Below are positions 9,166 through 19,454 of a stretch of DNA of 64,000 nt, in pieces. A model generated the notes under the pieces. It worked only from the letters and a program-made list of their open reading frames with translations, made no database searches and had not been told where the DNA came from. Each line of letters opens with the position of its first letter. Position 1 is the first letter of the stretch. The DNA is taken from the NCBI RefSeq assembly GCF_022790535.1, contig NZ_LOHG01000003.1:285730-349729 (forward strand), written 5' to 3'. The stretch comes from Pseudomonas maioricensis. Lineage in GTDB: Bacteria > Pseudomonadota > Gammaproteobacteria > Pseudomonadales > Pseudomonadaceae. A program made the translations under genes and the position numbers.

Positions 9166-10824
9166 ATGACCGAGCCAGCAGATCCAAGTCGCGATCGTCT
9201 CAAACATCATTTCGCTCAGCGCGTCATTCATCAGGCACGTCAGATTCTTGAGGCCTGGCAGCGACTGCAGCAGGGCGAATGGTCTGCGGCGGATATGGCG
9301 GAATTTCAGGACGCCAACCAGCGTTTGCTGCGCTTCGCCGAGCGTTTTGAACAGACCGAGCATATCGAGCTGGCACAAGCCATCAATGCGTCGCTGGAAG
9401 GGGTCGAGGCTAATCGCGGACGTTTAAGCAGCGCCCTGATTACCGAACTCAACAGTTTGATGCAGCGTTTGTCGCGTACCGGCCTGCGTCACGGTGACCG
9501 CTTTGAACAAACTGCCCTGCCTCCTCTGCGCAAGCCTATTTATATTGCCCTGCAGGATTTTGACCGCGCCGAGCGCCTGACCAAGCAGCTAGAGTTTTTT
9601 GGCCTGTTCGCTCAGGCCGTCGATGGGTTGGATAATTTCCACGCAGCAATGGCTCATCGTCACCCGGCAGCTATCGTGATTGATGTGGACTTCTGCGGCC
9701 AAGGCGAAGGCCTGAAACTGGCGGCAGGGGTTCAGCAAGGCCTTGAGCAAAAATTGCCGCTGCTGTTCTTCAGCCATCACGAGACCGATACCCCGACCCG
9801 ACTCGCTGCAGTGCGCGCCGGAGGCGAAGAGTTTTTGACCGGCACGCTGGAAGCGTCGAGCCTGCTGGAAAAAATAGAAATCCTCACCTGTGTGGCGCAA
9901 TACGAGCCCTACAAGGTGCTGATTATCGATGACTCCCGCGCACAGGCCTTACACACCGAACGCCTGCTGAACAGCGCCGGGATTGTGACTCGTACGCTGC
10001 TCGATCCGATCCAGGCCATGGCCGAGCTCGCTGACTTCCAGCCGGACCTGATCATCCTTGATATGTACATGCCAGGCTGTACCGGTACCGAACTGGCCAA
10101 AGTCATCCGCCACAACGACCGTTATGTCAGTGTGCCGATCATTTATCTGTCTGCTGAAGATGATCTGGACAAGCAGCTGGATGCGATGAGCGAAGGCGGC
10201 GATGACTTCCTGACCAAGCCGATCAAACCGCGCCATCTGATTACCACTGTACGTAACCGTGCTGCACGGGCCCGCAACCTCAAAGCCCGAATGGTACGCG
10301 ACAGCCTGACCGGCCTTTATAACCACACCCATATCCTGCAATTGCTGGAAGACTGCAGCTTCCGGGCGCGCCGGGAAAATCAACGGCTGTGCTTCGCGAT
10401 GCTCGACATTGATCACTTCAAGAAGGTCAATGACAGCCACGGCCACCCCATGGGCGACCGTGTGATCAAGAGCCTGGCGTTGTTTCTCAAACAGCGGCTG
10501 CGCAAGACGGATTACATTGGCCGTTATGGCGGAGAAGAGTTCGCCATCGTGATGCCTGACACAGACATTCAGAGCGCCCATCTGGTGCTTGATGAAATTC
10601 GTCGACGCTTTGCTGAAATCCACTACCCTGCGCAACCGGCTGATCTGTTCTGCACCTTTAGCGCCGGGGTCGTCGAGATGAGTGATAAAGACGACAGTCT
10701 GCTACTGGCCTCCCGCGCCGACGAAGCGCTGTATCGCGCCAAACATGCCGGGCGTAATCATGTGTTTCTGGAATATGACGCGAAGCAGAGCTCGCTGCTG
10801 TTGAGTGTGGCCGACAAGGCCTGA
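9166..10824 (+). CDS. gcbA: GcbA-type diguanylate cyclase with two receiver domains
   Basis: A 552-aa cytoplasmic c-di-GMP synthase. An N-terminal helical region (1-120) is followed by a degenerate receiver domain (about 123-240) and a canonical one (about 250-365: acidic D255-D256, phospho-acceptor D299, K351). The GGDEF domain spans about 378-540. The active site GGEEF is at 455-459 and the inhibitory RxxD site at R446-D449, so it should be active and product-inhibited. Place and architecture match GcbA (PA4843) of P. aeruginosa and its P. fluorescens orthologue, which promote surface attachment. The ctpL gene that I recall following gcbA in P. aeruginosa is absent here. Confidence 0.92.
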   Translation: MTEPADPSRDRLKHHFAQRVIHQARQILEAWQRLQQGEWSAADMAEFQDANQRLLRFAERFEQTEHIELAQAINASLEGVEANRGRLSSALITELNSLMQRLSRTGLRHGDRFEQTALPPLRKPIYIALQDFDRAERLTKQLEFFGLFAQAVDGLDNFHAAMAHRHPAAIVIDVDFCGQGEGLKLAAGVQQGLEQKLPLLFFSHHETDTPTRLAAVRAGGEEFLTGTLEASSLLEKIEILTCVAQYEPYKVLIIDDSRAQALHTERLLNSAGIVTRTLLDPIQAMAELADFQPDLIILDMYMPGCTGTELAKVIRHNDRYVSVPIIYLSAEDDLDKQLDAMSEGGDDFLTKPIKPRHLITTVRNRAARARNLKARMVRDSLTGLYNHTHILQLLEDCSFRARRENQRLCFAMLDIDHFKKVNDSHGHPMGDRVIKSLALFLKQRLRKTDYIGRYGGEEFAIVMPDTDIQSAHLVLDEIRRRFAEIHYPAQPADLFCTFSAGVVEMSDKDDSLLLASRADEALYRAKHAGRNHVFLEYDAKQSSLLLSVADKA

Positions 10825-10884
10825 GCTCAATGGCGGGCGAACGCTTGTATCAAAAAAACACAACTACTTGGTTTGGAATAATTT

Positions 10885-10975
10885 CTGTAGGAGCTCACGA
10901 GCACCGCGAGGCAGCGATGGCGGTCTGTCTGACACTCCGCTATCGCGGCCTCGCGGTGCTCGTGCGCTCCTACAG
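10885..10975. repeat. REPIN, GCACCGCGAGGC subtype
   Basis: Inverted arms CTGTAGGAGCTCACGAGCAC... (10885-10912) and its near-complement (10948-10975). It keeps the CTGTAGGAG ends but has a different stem from the GTGAGCTTGCTC type. It lies in the 283-nt gap between gcbA and dsbD. Confidence 0.88.
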
Positions 10976-11107
10976 GACTATATTTGCTGCGCGACAGCGC
11001 AGTGTCTGATGGCCCGCCCCCTCGGAAACCCCCACTTACAAACCCCATTCCTGCACGCTGTGAAACACTCCGCTATCATGCGCAAACTTTTGCGACTCGA
11101 GACTGCC

Positions 11108-12901
11108 ATGCGCCGCTTGTTATGCCTGCTGCTATTGATCCTCGCCCTGCCTGCAACCGGCGCGGGTCTGCTGGACAGCCGCCCCAACGCCACGCTCGGT
11201 GGCGCGGCGCTGGATAACAGCAAGGATTTCCTGCCCGTTCGTCAGGCTTTTCAACTGAATCTGATCGACACCACTCCCGAGTCGATCAAGCTGCGTTTCG
11301 TCGCAACCGAGGGCTATTACCTTTATCGCCACCGTTTCCAGTTCCGTACTGAACCGGCCGACATCGGTCTGGGCGCAGCGCAATTGCCAGATGGCGAGAA
11401 AAAGCACGACGAGTATTTCGGCGACGTTGAGGTGTATCACGGGATCCTCGACATCGACTTACCGCGTAAACCGGGCGACAACCGACCGTTCACACTGGTC
11501 GTGACCTATCAGGGCTGCGCAGACAAAGGTTTGTGTTACCCACCCGAAACCGAGCGGCTGACGATTGGTGATCCCGCGGCGGTTGCCACGGCTGCACTTT
11601 CCTCCCCCACCACTGCGACCAGTCCCGGCTGGAGCTGGAAAGAACTGGCGCTGTTCTTCCTCGCCGGTATCGGCCTGACCTTCACACCGTGCGTACTGCC
11701 CATGCTGCCGATTCTTTCCGGCGTGGTGCTGCGCGGCCAGGTCGGCGGGCTACGCGGCTTGAGCCTTTCACTCGCCTACGTGCTACCGATGGCGATCAGT
11801 TTTGCTGCGCTGGGTGCGCTGATGGGCATGTTCGGTGCGGGCCTGAATTTGCAGGCTCGCCTGCAATCGGCCTGGGTACTGGTGCCGTTCTCGCTGTTCT
11901 TCGTCGTTTTTGCCATCGCAATGTTCGGCGCTTTCGAGCTGCGACTGCCCCAGGCACTCAGTAACCGACTGGACCGGATCGCAGGCAAAACCGAGGGTGG
12001 CTCGTTGTGGGGTGCCGCCGTGCTGGGCGTGGTTTCCAGCCTGCTGGTATCACCCTGTGTTTCTGCGCCACTGGCCGGTGCTCTGCTTTATATAAGTGCC
12101 AGCGGCGACGCGCTGGGCGGGGCGTTGAAGCTTTTCGCGCTGGGCCTGGGTATGGGCGCACCACTGCTGTTGGTCGCTACCGGCGGCGCGACCTGGTTGC
12201 CAAAAAGCGGCCCTTGGCTGGTCACGGTTAAAAATGCCATTGGCGTGCTGCTGCTGGGTTTGGCCATCGCGTTACTCAGCCGTGTTCTACCTGGCCAGAT
12301 CACCCTGCTGCTGACCGGTCTGCTGGCTGCGGGCGTGGCATTGTTCCTCGGTGCGCTGGAGTTTGGTGCAAAAAATACCCGCCAACGGCTGTCGCAACTG
12401 CTGGGTCTTTTTTTACTCGTCTATGCTCTGACCTGCTGGTTCGGCGCCTGGAGTGGCCAGACCGATCCGACTCGCCCCCTGGGTCGACCACAAGCAGCAC
12501 TCGGCAACAATGGAGCCGCACCGGCAAATAAAACCGAGTGGCAGACCATCACCAGCGGTGCCGAGCTGGACCGGGTGCTTGGCGAAGCAAAAAATGCAGG
12601 CCAGCCGTTGATGCTGGATTGGTACGCGGACTGGTGCATCAGTTGCAAGGTGATCGAACATGAAGTTTTGCCTGATCCCGGCGTGATCAGCCAGCTTGAA
12701 GGCTACCGCCTGATCCGCTTTGACATGACCGAAAGCAACGCCGAACAACGTGCCCTGCTGGATCGCTATAAGTTGTTTGGTCCACCCGCACTGCTGATTT
12801 TCGGCAAAAATGGCGACGAGCGCAGCGATGTTCGTGTCGTCGGCGAAATCGACGCGAAAAGCCTGATAGAGCAGTTGATTAGAGCAAATGACCAAATCTA
12901 G
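11108..12901 (+). CDS. dsbD: Thiol:disulfide interchange protein DsbD (DipZ)
   Basis: A 597-aa inner-membrane protein carrying electrons from cytoplasmic thioredoxin to periplasmic DsbC-type and cytochrome c-maturation partners. A signal peptide (1-18) precedes the periplasmic alpha domain with the reactive pair in GCADKGLCYP. The eight-helix beta domain has conserved cysteines in FTPCVLPMLP and SPCVSAPLAG. The C-terminal thioredoxin-like gamma domain has the WCISC motif (C510, C513). All three redox pairs are present. I chose the ATG at 11108 because it gives a normal signal peptide; another in-frame ATG at 11078 is possible. Confidence 0.95.
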   Translation: MRRLLCLLLLILALPATGAGLLDSRPNATLGGAALDNSKDFLPVRQAFQLNLIDTTPESIKLRFVATEGYYLYRHRFQFRTEPADIGLGAAQLPDGEKKHDEYFGDVEVYHGILDIDLPRKPGDNRPFTLVVTYQGCADKGLCYPPETERLTIGDPAAVATAALSSPTTATSPGWSWKELALFFLAGIGLTFTPCVLPMLPILSGVVLRGQVGGLRGLSLSLAYVLPMAISFAALGALMGMFGAGLNLQARLQSAWVLVPFSLFFVVFAIAMFGAFELRLPQALSNRLDRIAGKTEGGSLWGAAVLGVVSSLLVSPCVSAPLAGALLYISASGDALGGALKLFALGLGMGAPLLLVATGGATWLPKSGPWLVTVKNAIGVLLLGLAIALLSRVLPGQITLLLTGLLAAGVALFLGALEFGAKNTRQRLSQLLGLFLLVYALTCWFGAWSGQTDPTRPLGRPQAALGNNGAAPANKTEWQTITSGAELDRVLGEAKNAGQPLMLDWYADWCISCKVIEHEVLPDPGVISQLEGYRLIRFDMTESNAEQRALLDRYKLFGPPALLIFGKNGDERSDVRVVGEIDAKSLIEQLIRANDQI

Positions 12902-13030
12902 CCAGTGAGTCACAAACTTTTCGCGAACTTCGGTAATCGTGCCAGCTATTGCAGTTAACTGGACAGTACAAGGATGTTTGCGGCATAGTCGCCGGGCTTT
13001 GATGCTCGCAACCATAACAAGGAACATCCG

Positions 13031-13483
13031 ATGGCGACTCTTCTGGTACTGCATGGCCCTAACCTGAACCTGCTGGGCACCCGCGAACCGGGTATCTACG
13101 GCGCAGTCACCCTGGCTCAGATCAATCAGGATCTGGAAACAAGGGCCCGCGAAGCCGGCCACCATCTGATGTATCTGCAAAGTAATGCCGAGTACGAATT
13201 GATTGACCGGATCCACGCTGCACGCGATGAAGGCGTGGATTTTATCGTCATCAATCCGGCTGCTTTTACACACACCAGTGTTGCAATACGTGACGCGTTG
13301 CTGGGAGTGAGCATCCCATTCATCGAAGTGCACCTCTCGAACGTGCACAAACGTGAAGCTTTCCGCCATCACTCCTACTTTTCAGATGTTGCTGTAGGTG
13401 TGATCTGCGGCCTTGGCGCCAGCGGATACCGAATGGCCCTGGAGGCCGCCCTGGAACAATTGGCCGTCAGTTCGAAGTCATGA
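13031..13483 (+). CDS. aroQ: Type II 3-dehydroquinate dehydratase AroQ
   Basis: Shikimate pathway enzyme converting 3-dehydroquinate to 3-dehydroshikimate. The 150-aa length is typical of the dodecameric type II enzymes. Visible active-site residues are Y23 in the mobile loop (REPGIYG), the [10 protein letters not shown] phosphate/substrate loop, and [13 protein letters not shown] with its catalytic histidine. It lies just upstream of accB-accC in the same direction, the common arrangement in gamma-proteobacteria, and is probably co-transcribed with them. Confidence 0.97.
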   Translation: MATLLVLHGPNLNLLGTREPGIYGAVTLAQINQDLETRAREAGHHLMYLQSNAEYELIDRIHAARDEGVDFIVINPAAFTHTSVAIRDALLGVSIPFIEVHLSNVHKREAFRHHSYFSDVAVGVICGLGASGYRMALEAALEQLAVSSKS

Positions 13484-13565
13484 CCGCACAGCCACAGGCT
13501 GCGCTGCATGACCCGAACCACTAACAACTTTTTACCCCTGACCGACCCTTGGGAGTTGATGATTA

Positions 13566-14018
13566 ATGGATATCCGTAAAGTCAAGAAACTGATCGAACT
13601 GCTGGAAGAATCTGGCATCGACGAACTGGAGATTCGTGAAGGCGAAGAATCCGTACGGATCAGCCGTCACAGCAAGACTCCAGCACAACCGTACTACGCG
13701 CCTGCTCCGGTAGCCGCACCCGTTGCAGCACCTGTAGCTGCTGCTCCGGTTGCAGCTGAAGCCCCTTCGGCACCTAAGCTGAACGGCACCGTTGTTAAAT
13801 CGCCAATGGTAGGTACGTTCTACCGCACTCCAGCGCCTGGTTCGCCAGCGTTCGTTGAAGTCGGCAAGACCGTCAAAAAAGGCGACACCATCTGCATCGT
13901 TGAAGCGATGAAAATGATGAACCACATCGAAGCTGAAGTCAGCGGTGTGATCGAATCGATCCTGGTAGAAAACGGTCAGCCGGTTGAGTATGACCAGCCG
14001 CTGTTCACCATCGTTTGA
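13566..14018 (+). CDS. accB: Biotin carboxyl carrier protein of acetyl-CoA carboxylase
   Basis: A 150-aa BCCP. The N-terminal domain is joined by a Pro/Ala-rich linker (about 40-75) to the C-terminal biotinyl domain. The biotinylated lysine is K116 in EAMKMM. It carries carboxybiotin between biotin carboxylase (AccC) and the carboxyltransferase for malonyl-CoA synthesis. accC starts 17 nt after the stop, so the pair is an operon, which in bacteria keeps the two subunits balanced. Confidence 0.97.
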   Translation: MDIRKVKKLIELLEESGIDELEIREGEESVRISRHSKTPAQPYYAPAPVAAPVAAPVAAAPVAAEAPSAPKLNGTVVKSPMVGTFYRTPAPGSPAFVEVGKTVKKGDTICIVEAMKMMNHIEAEVSGVIESILVENGQPVEYDQPLFTIV

Positions 14019-14035
14019 ACCGGGGAGAGCCTGCG

Positions 14036-15379
14036 ATGTTGGAAAAAGTCCTGATCGCCAACCGCGGCGAAATCGCCTTGCGTATCTTGCGTGCCTGTAA
14101 AGAACTGGGCATCAAGACCGTCGCGGTACATTCCACGGCAGACCGTGAGCTGATGCACCTGGGCCTGGCGGACGAAACTGTCTGCATCGGTCCGGCACCG
14201 GCCAACCTGTCGTACCTGAACATTCCAGCCATCATTTCTGCTGCAGAACTGACTGGCGCTACAGCGATTCACCCGGGCTACGGCTTCCTCGCGGAAAACG
14301 CCGACTTTGCCGAACAGGTAGAGAAATCCGGCTTCGCGTTCATCGGCCCGAAAGCTGAAACCATCCGCCTGATGGGCGACAAGGTTTCCGCCAAGGACGC
14401 CATGAAGCGCGCCAACGTACCGACCGTTCCTGGTTCCGACGGCCCACTGCCGGAAGACGAAGAAACGGCGCTGCGTATTGGCCGTGAAGTTGGCTACCCG
14501 GTGATCATCAAAGCCGCTGGCGGCGGTGGTGGTCGCGGCATGCGCGTTGTGCACAAGGAAGAAGACCTGATCGAAGCAGCCAAGCAGACCCGCGCTGAAG
14601 CGGCTGCCTGGTTCAGCAACCCGATGGTCTATCTGGAAAAGTACCTGACTAACCCACGTCACGTGGAAGTACAGGTCATTTCCGACGGCCAGGGCAACGC
14701 CATTCACTTGGGCGACCGTGACTGCTCTCTGCAGCGCCGTCACCAGAAGGTTCTGGAAGAAGCTCCGGCACCGTTCATCGACGAACAAGCCCGTAAAGAT
14801 GTGTTCGCAGCCTGCGTGAAGGCGTGCGTAGACATCGGCTATCGTGGCGCCGGTACTTTCGAGTTCCTGTACGAGAACGGCCGTTTCTACTTCATCGAGA
14901 TGAACACTCGCGTTCAGGTAGAGCACCCGGTTTCGGAAATGGTCACCGGTATCGACATCCTCAAGGAGATGCTCAGCATCGCCGCCGGCAACAAACTGTC
15001 GTTTACCCAGGATGACGTTGTCATTCACGGGCACTCGCTGGAATGCCGGATCAACGCTGAAGATCCGAAAACCTTTATCCCGAGCCCGGGTCTGGTCAAA
15101 CACTTCCACGCGCCAGGCGGCAACGGCGTGCGTGTCGACTCGCACCTGTACAGCGGTTACAAGGTTCCTTCGAACTACGATTCGTTGATCGGCAAGCTGA
15201 TCACCTGGGGCGCGACACGCGATGAAGCCATGGCTCGCATGCGCAACGCTCTGGACGAAATCGTGGTCGACGGCATCAAGACCAACATCCCGCTGCACCG
15301 TGATCTGACCCGTGATGAAGGCTTCTGCGAAGGCGGCGTCAACATTCACTACCTGGAACACAAGCTGGCCAATCAATAA
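14036..15379 (+). CDS. accC: Biotin carboxylase AccC
   Basis: A 447-aa ATP-grasp subunit of acetyl-CoA carboxylase that carboxylates the biotin on AccB. It has the N-terminal [12 protein letters not shown] segment, the glycine-rich ATP loop [12 protein letters not shown], and the [18 protein letters not shown] catalytic stretch with the key Glu and Arg. I start at the ATG at 14036 ([11 protein letters not shown]) with GGGGAGA upstream; an in-frame earlier ATG at 14015 overlaps accB and adds unconserved residues. A strong terminator follows. Confidence 0.97.
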   Translation: MLEKVLIANRGEIALRILRACKELGIKTVAVHSTADRELMHLGLADETVCIGPAPANLSYLNIPAIISAAELTGATAIHPGYGFLAENADFAEQVEKSGFAFIGPKAETIRLMGDKVSAKDAMKRANVPTVPGSDGPLPEDEETALRIGREVGYPVIIKAAGGGGGRGMRVVHKEEDLIEAAKQTRAEAAAWFSNPMVYLEKYLTNPRHVEVQVISDGQGNAIHLGDRDCSLQRRHQKVLEEAPAPFIDEQARKDVFAACVKACVDIGYRGAGTFEFLYENGRFYFIEMNTRVQVEHPVSEMVTGIDILKEMLSIAAGNKLSFTQDDVVIHGHSLECRINAEDPKTFIPSPGLVKHFHAPGGNGVRVDSHLYSGYKVPSNYDSLIGKLITWGATRDEAMARMRNALDEIVVDGIKTNIPLHRDLTRDEGFCEGGVNIHYLEHKLANQ

Positions 15380-15396
15380 GCCTCCTTGCTCCGGAT

Positions 15397-15430
15397 CAAC
15401 AAAGCCGCTTTCAAAGCGGCTTTGTTGTTT
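15397..15430 (+). terminator. Rho-independent terminator after accC
   Basis: CAACAAAGCCGCTT / AAGCGGCTTTGTTG stem (15397-15427) with a 3-nt loop, followed by TTT. It ends the aroQ-accBC unit. Confidence 0.9.
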
Positions 15431-15508
15431 GTGGCGCAGCACAGTAAACTTGCGCGTTTCCCGCTGCACGCAATTGCAGAATCATTTTTCACTCGAAGGT
15501 AACCCGCC

Positions 15509-16387
15509 ATGCCCTGGCTGCAAGTCCGTCTCGCCATCAGTCCTGAACAAGCCGAAACCTACGAAGACGCCCTTCTCGAAGTTGGCGCCGTATCGGTCAC
15601 GTTCATGGACGCTGAAGATCAGCCGATCTTCGAGCCGGAACTCAACACAACGCCGCTGTGGTCGAACACGCACCTGCTGGCATTGTTTGAAGCCGACACC
15701 GACGCCGAGCACGTTCTGGCGCACCTGCGCCTGCTGACCGATGCCGAGCTGCCGGAGCACATGAGCGAAGTTATCGAAGATCAGGACTGGGAACGCAGCT
15801 GGATGGATAACTTCCAGCCAATGCGCTTCGGTCAGCGCCTATGGATCGTGCCAAGCTGGCACGCCGCGCCGGAACCTGAAGCCGTCAACCTGCTGCTCGA
15901 TCCAGGCCTGGCCTTCGGTACTGGCACGCACCCGACCACTGCGCTGTGCCTGGAATGGCTCGACGGTCAGGACCTGAACGGTTGCGACCTGCTGGACTTC
16001 GGTTGCGGCTCGGGCATCCTGGCCATCGCCGCCCTGCTGCTGGGCGCGAAACAGGCGGTGGGCACCGATATCGACGTGCAGGCACTGGAAGCATCGCGCG
16101 ACAACGCCGGTCGCAACAACATTGCGCCGGAGCGCTTCGAGCTGTATCTGCCTGAAGACATGCCGCCACAGCAGGCCGACGTACTGGTTGCCAACATTCT
16201 TGCCGGTCCGCTGGTCGCCCTGGCGCCGCAACTGGCCACACTGGTTAAAACCGGTGGTCGCCTTGCGCTTTCCGGCATTCTTGCCGAACAGGGCGAAGAA
16301 GTTGCTGCTGCTTATGCCGAAACCTTCGAGCTCGATCCGATTGCCAACCGTGATGGTTGGGTTCGTATCACTGGCCGTCGCCGTTAA
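15509..16387 (+). CDS. prmA: Ribosomal protein L11 methyltransferase PrmA
   Basis: A 292-aa SAM-dependent enzyme that trimethylates ribosomal protein L11. The N-terminal substrate-recognition domain (1-55, [15 protein letters not shown]) is joined by a linker to the methyltransferase domain. The SAM motif [15 protein letters not shown] and the NILAGPL catalytic loop are present. The GTGTHPTT segment typical of PrmA precedes motif I. It lies 24 nt upstream of the zinc-ribbon gene, and both are upstream of dusB-fis as in other Pseudomonas. Confidence 0.96.
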   Translation: MPWLQVRLAISPEQAETYEDALLEVGAVSVTFMDAEDQPIFEPELNTTPLWSNTHLLALFEADTDAEHVLAHLRLLTDAELPEHMSEVIEDQDWERSWMDNFQPMRFGQRLWIVPSWHAAPEPEAVNLLLDPGLAFGTGTHPTTALCLEWLDGQDLNGCDLLDFGCGSGILAIAALLLGAKQAVGTDIDVQALEASRDNAGRNNIAPERFELYLPEDMPPQQADVLVANILAGPLVALAPQLATLVKTGGRLALSGILAEQGEEVAAAYAETFELDPIANRDGWVRITGRRR

Positions 16388-16411
16388 TCACCGCTTTAAC
16401 CGGATAGCCGC

Positions 16412-17731
16412 ATGACCGACAGTTTTGTCACTCAGTGCCCGCACTGCCAGACCAGTTTCCGAGTCAGCCACGCACAATTGAGCGTGGCACGCGGCGTGGT
16501 GCGGTGTGGTGCGTGCCTGCAGGTTTTCAATGCTGCCAAGCAACTGCTGGAACAACGCAGCAACCAGCAGGCCGCCGCCGAGCCGGTACAAACAGCGGTT
16601 ACGGACGCACTGCCGGTCCCGGTAGCTGCTGAAACGCTGCCGGTAGTGCAAAGCGAGCCAGTCACCGCGCAAACACCGGTCGTGGAAAGCTTCGAAGCTC
16701 CCGAGTCCTGGAAAGCCAACGCTCTGGATCTGGACAGCCTGGACCTGGATGAAGAACTGGCCCGTCTCGAACAGCGCGAAATCCAGCTACCCGAAACGTT
16801 TGGCCAGGAATCACCCCGCCACGATGATTCGGCACTGTCTGCCCGTCGCGACGGCACTCATGCAGACCCGGAAGATTGGGTCGACAGCCTGCCCAATGAC
16901 GATGTCAGCCAATTACCCGAGCTGCATGCCGAGGTCATCCCCGAACCCGAAATTGTGCCCGAGCAGGAGTCCGACTCGCGCGATGGCAGAACCGAGCCGT
17001 CGTTTTCGCTGAGTGACCATCACCTGGATGACGACGAGCCCACAGTGGCCGCCCCGATTCCGCGCAAAACGTCGAGCAATGAAAAACCATCACGTTTTTC
17101 GGCGCTGGATGACGACAGCGATGAAATGGACGAGCCGCAGCACGATTCGCGTTCACGCCGTGAGCGCACCGAGCCCGGCGTTCGTGATCAGGCGCTGCTG
17201 GACCTGACCGACGATCCATTGCAACTGGACTGGCAACCGCCCAAATCCCGCTGGGGCCGCAAGCTGATCTGGACCCTGCTGACCTTGATAGCCCTGGCCG
17301 GACTGGCCGGACAGTACGTGTGGTATCACTTCGACGAGCTGGCACGCCAGGATCAGTACCGTCCGTGGTTCCAGATGATTTGCCCACAGATCGACTGCAA
17401 GGTCCCGTCCAAGGTCGATATCAACCAGCTCAAAAGCAGCAACCTGGTCGTGCGCAGCCATCCTGAGTTCAAAGGCGCGCTGGTGGTCGATGCAATCATC
17501 TACAACCGCGCGCCCTTCTCTCAGCCGTTCCCGCTGCTGGAGCTGCGTTTTGCCGACACCAGCGGTCAGTTGATTGCCAGCCGTCGATTCAAGCCTGCCG
17601 AATACTTGAGCGGCGAAATCGCCGGAAAAGAAGAGATGCCACCGCAGACGCCGATCCATATTGCGCTGGACATTCTCGACCCGGGTGCAAAAGCCGTGAA
17701 TTACAGCCTCAGCTTTCGATCGCCGGAATAA
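16412..17731 (+). CDS. Zinc-ribbon and DUF3426 domain membrane protein
   Basis: A 439-aa protein of unknown function. The N-terminal MJ0042-type zinc ribbon has C9, C12, C32 and C35. A long acidic, probably disordered region (about 45-270) follows. A transmembrane helix lies at about 285-303 (WTLLTLIALAGLAGQYVWY) and the C-terminal DUF3426 domain is probably periplasmic. The layout suggests a cytoplasmic zinc-binding sensor tethered to an envelope domain. It starts 24 nt after prmA and is probably in the same transcript. Confidence 0.9.
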   Translation: MTDSFVTQCPHCQTSFRVSHAQLSVARGVVRCGACLQVFNAAKQLLEQRSNQQAAAEPVQTAVTDALPVPVAAETLPVVQSEPVTAQTPVVESFEAPESWKANALDLDSLDLDEELARLEQREIQLPETFGQESPRHDDSALSARRDGTHADPEDWVDSLPNDDVSQLPELHAEVIPEPEIVPEQESDSRDGRTEPSFSLSDHHLDDDEPTVAAPIPRKTSSNEKPSRFSALDDDSDEMDEPQHDSRSRRERTEPGVRDQALLDLTDDPLQLDWQPPKSRWGRKLIWTLLTLIALAGLAGQYVWYHFDELARQDQYRPWFQMICPQIDCKVPSKVDINQLKSSNLVVRSHPEFKGALVVDAIIYNRAPFSQPFPLLELRFADTSGQLIASRRFKPAEYLSGEIAGKEEMPPQTPIHIALDILDPGAKAVNYSLSFRSPE

Positions 17732-18041
17732 CCCCGGCAGCGCAGAACGACGAAATGAATTGCCGTTGATCGGACGCAAATCAGCGCCCGATCCTTCAGC
17801 AGCACATCACGGCAGCGCAATAGACCGTAAAACCGCCACTGGTCCGGCAACAACTGTTCAGATTTTATCCAATTCAGCCTTTATCCAGTCATCGAGAGCG
17901 GGTATCATGCCAACCCTTTTTCTTACTCTGGATTCGGTCTGAGAGGCGCATAAGCACTTGTCAGGCCGGGCTCGAACGGACCGTGTAGATAACGTATTAC
18001 ACACGGTTTGCCATGATTCGGCCCCCACAACAGGCACACCT
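17732..18041. promoter_or_regulatory. Gene-free region upstream of dusB-fis
   Basis: A 310-nt gap with no gene. It should carry the dusB-fis promoter. A TATCAT hexamer near 17904 could be a -10 element, but no convincing -35 was found. ACCGTGT (17980-17986) and ACACGGT (18001-18007) form a dyad just before dusB. The assignment is tentative. Confidence 0.35.
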
Positions 18042-19055
18042 ATGTCGGCGGTACGCATCGGTCCGTATACATTGCAGAACGGCTTGATTCTCGCTCCTAT
18101 GGCGGGCGTCACAGACCAGCCCTTTCGTCAGCTCTGTCGCCAACTCGGTGCGGGCCTGGTGGTTTCGGAAATGGTCACCAGTGACATGAGCCTGTGGAAC
18201 AGCCGCAAATCGCGTCTGCGCATGATCCACGAAGGTGATCCCGAGCCCCGCTCGGTACAGATCGCCGGTGGTGATCCGCAAATGCTCGCCGATGCGGCGC
18301 GCGCCAATGTGGAACTGGGCGCGCAGATCATCGACATCAACATGGGATGTCCGGCCAAGAAAGTCTGTAACAAGGCAGCCGGTTCAGCATTGTTGAAAGA
18401 CGAACAACTGGTGAGTGAAATCCTGCAGGCCGTAGTGGCCGCAGTCGATGTACCGGTCACCCTGAAGATCCGCACAGGCTGGGACCGGGATAACAAAAAT
18501 GGCCTGACAGTGGCGAAAATCGCCGAGCAGGCCGGAATTCAGGCGCTGGCCGTTCATGGACGGACCCGGGCCGATCTGTACACCGGTGAAGCCGAATACG
18601 ACACCATTGCCGCGATCAAACAGGCGATTTCGATCCCTGTGTTCGCCAATGGCGATATTGATTCACCCCAAAAAGCCCGGCATGTGCTGCAAGCGACAGG
18701 GGCTGACGGGTTGTTGATTGGACGGGCTGCCCAAGGGCGTCCGTGGATTTTTCGCGAAATAGAACACTACCTTCGTACTGGCGAAATATTGCCGGCAATG
18801 CAGTTGGGTGAAGTGGAACGCATTCTGCTAGAGCATCTGGCAGCGCTTCACGTTTTCTACGGCGATGTGCTGGGCGTGCGAATAGCACGCAAGCATGTTG
18901 GCTGGTATCTCGCAACCTTGCCGGGCGCCAGGGAGTTTCGCGCCCACTTCAATCGTTTGCAAGATACGGAAGCACAGTGCGCCAACGTTCGCGAGTTCTT
19001 CAGCGAACGCTACAAAAGCCCGGAAACAGGGCAAGAAGAAGAGGTGGCCGCATGA
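18042..19055 (+). CDS. dusB: tRNA-dihydrouridine synthase DusB
   Basis: A 337-aa FMN enzyme reducing uridine to dihydrouridine in tRNA. The TIM-barrel start [15 protein letters not shown], the catalytic C103 in [18 protein letters not shown], the HGRTRADLY segment and the FMN-phosphate motif ANGDI...[11 protein letters not shown] are all present. I use the ATG at 18042 ([11 protein letters not shown]), which fits the family; a longer frame from 17958 adds unconserved residues. Its stop overlaps the start of fis (ATGA at 19052-19055), the classic dusB-fis operon. Confidence 0.96.
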   Translation: MSAVRIGPYTLQNGLILAPMAGVTDQPFRQLCRQLGAGLVVSEMVTSDMSLWNSRKSRLRMIHEGDPEPRSVQIAGGDPQMLADAARANVELGAQIIDINMGCPAKKVCNKAAGSALLKDEQLVSEILQAVVAAVDVPVTLKIRTGWDRDNKNGLTVAKIAEQAGIQALAVHGRTRADLYTGEAEYDTIAAIKQAISIPVFANGDIDSPQKARHVLQATGADGLLIGRAAQGRPWIFREIEHYLRTGEILPAMQLGEVERILLEHLAALHVFYGDVLGVRIARKHVGWYLATLPGAREFRAHFNRLQDTEAQCANVREFFSERYKSPETGQEEEVAA

Positions 19056-19372
19056 CGATGATGACTGAGACTTTAGTGAGTGGAACGACACCCGTGAGCG
19101 ACAACGTCAATTTGAAACAGCACCTCAACACGCCGAGCGAAGAGGGTCAGACCCTGCGCGGCAATGTTGAGAAGGCGCTGCACAATTATTTCGCCCACCT
19201 TGAAGGTGCTGCCGTCACTGACGTGTACAACCTGGTGTTGTCGGAAGTCGAGGCGCCGCTGCTCGAGTGCGTGATGAACTACGTCAAGGGTAACCAGACG
19301 AAAGCATCCGAGCTGCTGGGCCTGAATCGCGGCACCCTGCGCAAGAAACTCAAGCAGTACGACCTGCTTTAA
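19052..19372 (+). CDS. fis: Nucleoid protein Fis
   Basis: A 106-aa DNA-bending nucleoid protein and growth-phase regulator. The C-terminal helix-turn-helix is intact ([30 protein letters not shown]), and the N-terminal part is about as long as other pseudomonad Fis proteins. The ATG at 19052 overlaps the dusB stop. A terminator follows directly. Confidence 0.96.
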   Translation: MTMMTETLVSGTTPVSDNVNLKQHLNTPSEEGQTLRGNVEKALHNYFAHLEGAAVTDVYNLVLSEVEAPLLECVMNYVKGNQTKASELLGLNRGTLRKKLKQYDLL

Positions 19373-19383
19373 GCATTCCATAC

Positions 19384-19417
19384 AAAAAAGGCGACCCTTA
19401 TCGAGGTCGCCTTTTTT
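19384..19417 (+). terminator. Rho-independent terminator after fis
   Basis: AAAAAAGGCGACC (19384-19396) pairs with GGTCGCCTTTTTT (19405-19417) over an 8-nt loop. It separates dusB-fis from purH. Confidence 0.92.
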
Positions 19418-19454
19418 GCTGAATCCATTTGCTTTTGCCTTGATGGAAATTGAA

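Noticed and set aside
13976..15469. 497-codon minus-strand frame opposite accC
   Set aside because: Antisense shadow of accC; no recognisable domain or ribosome site.
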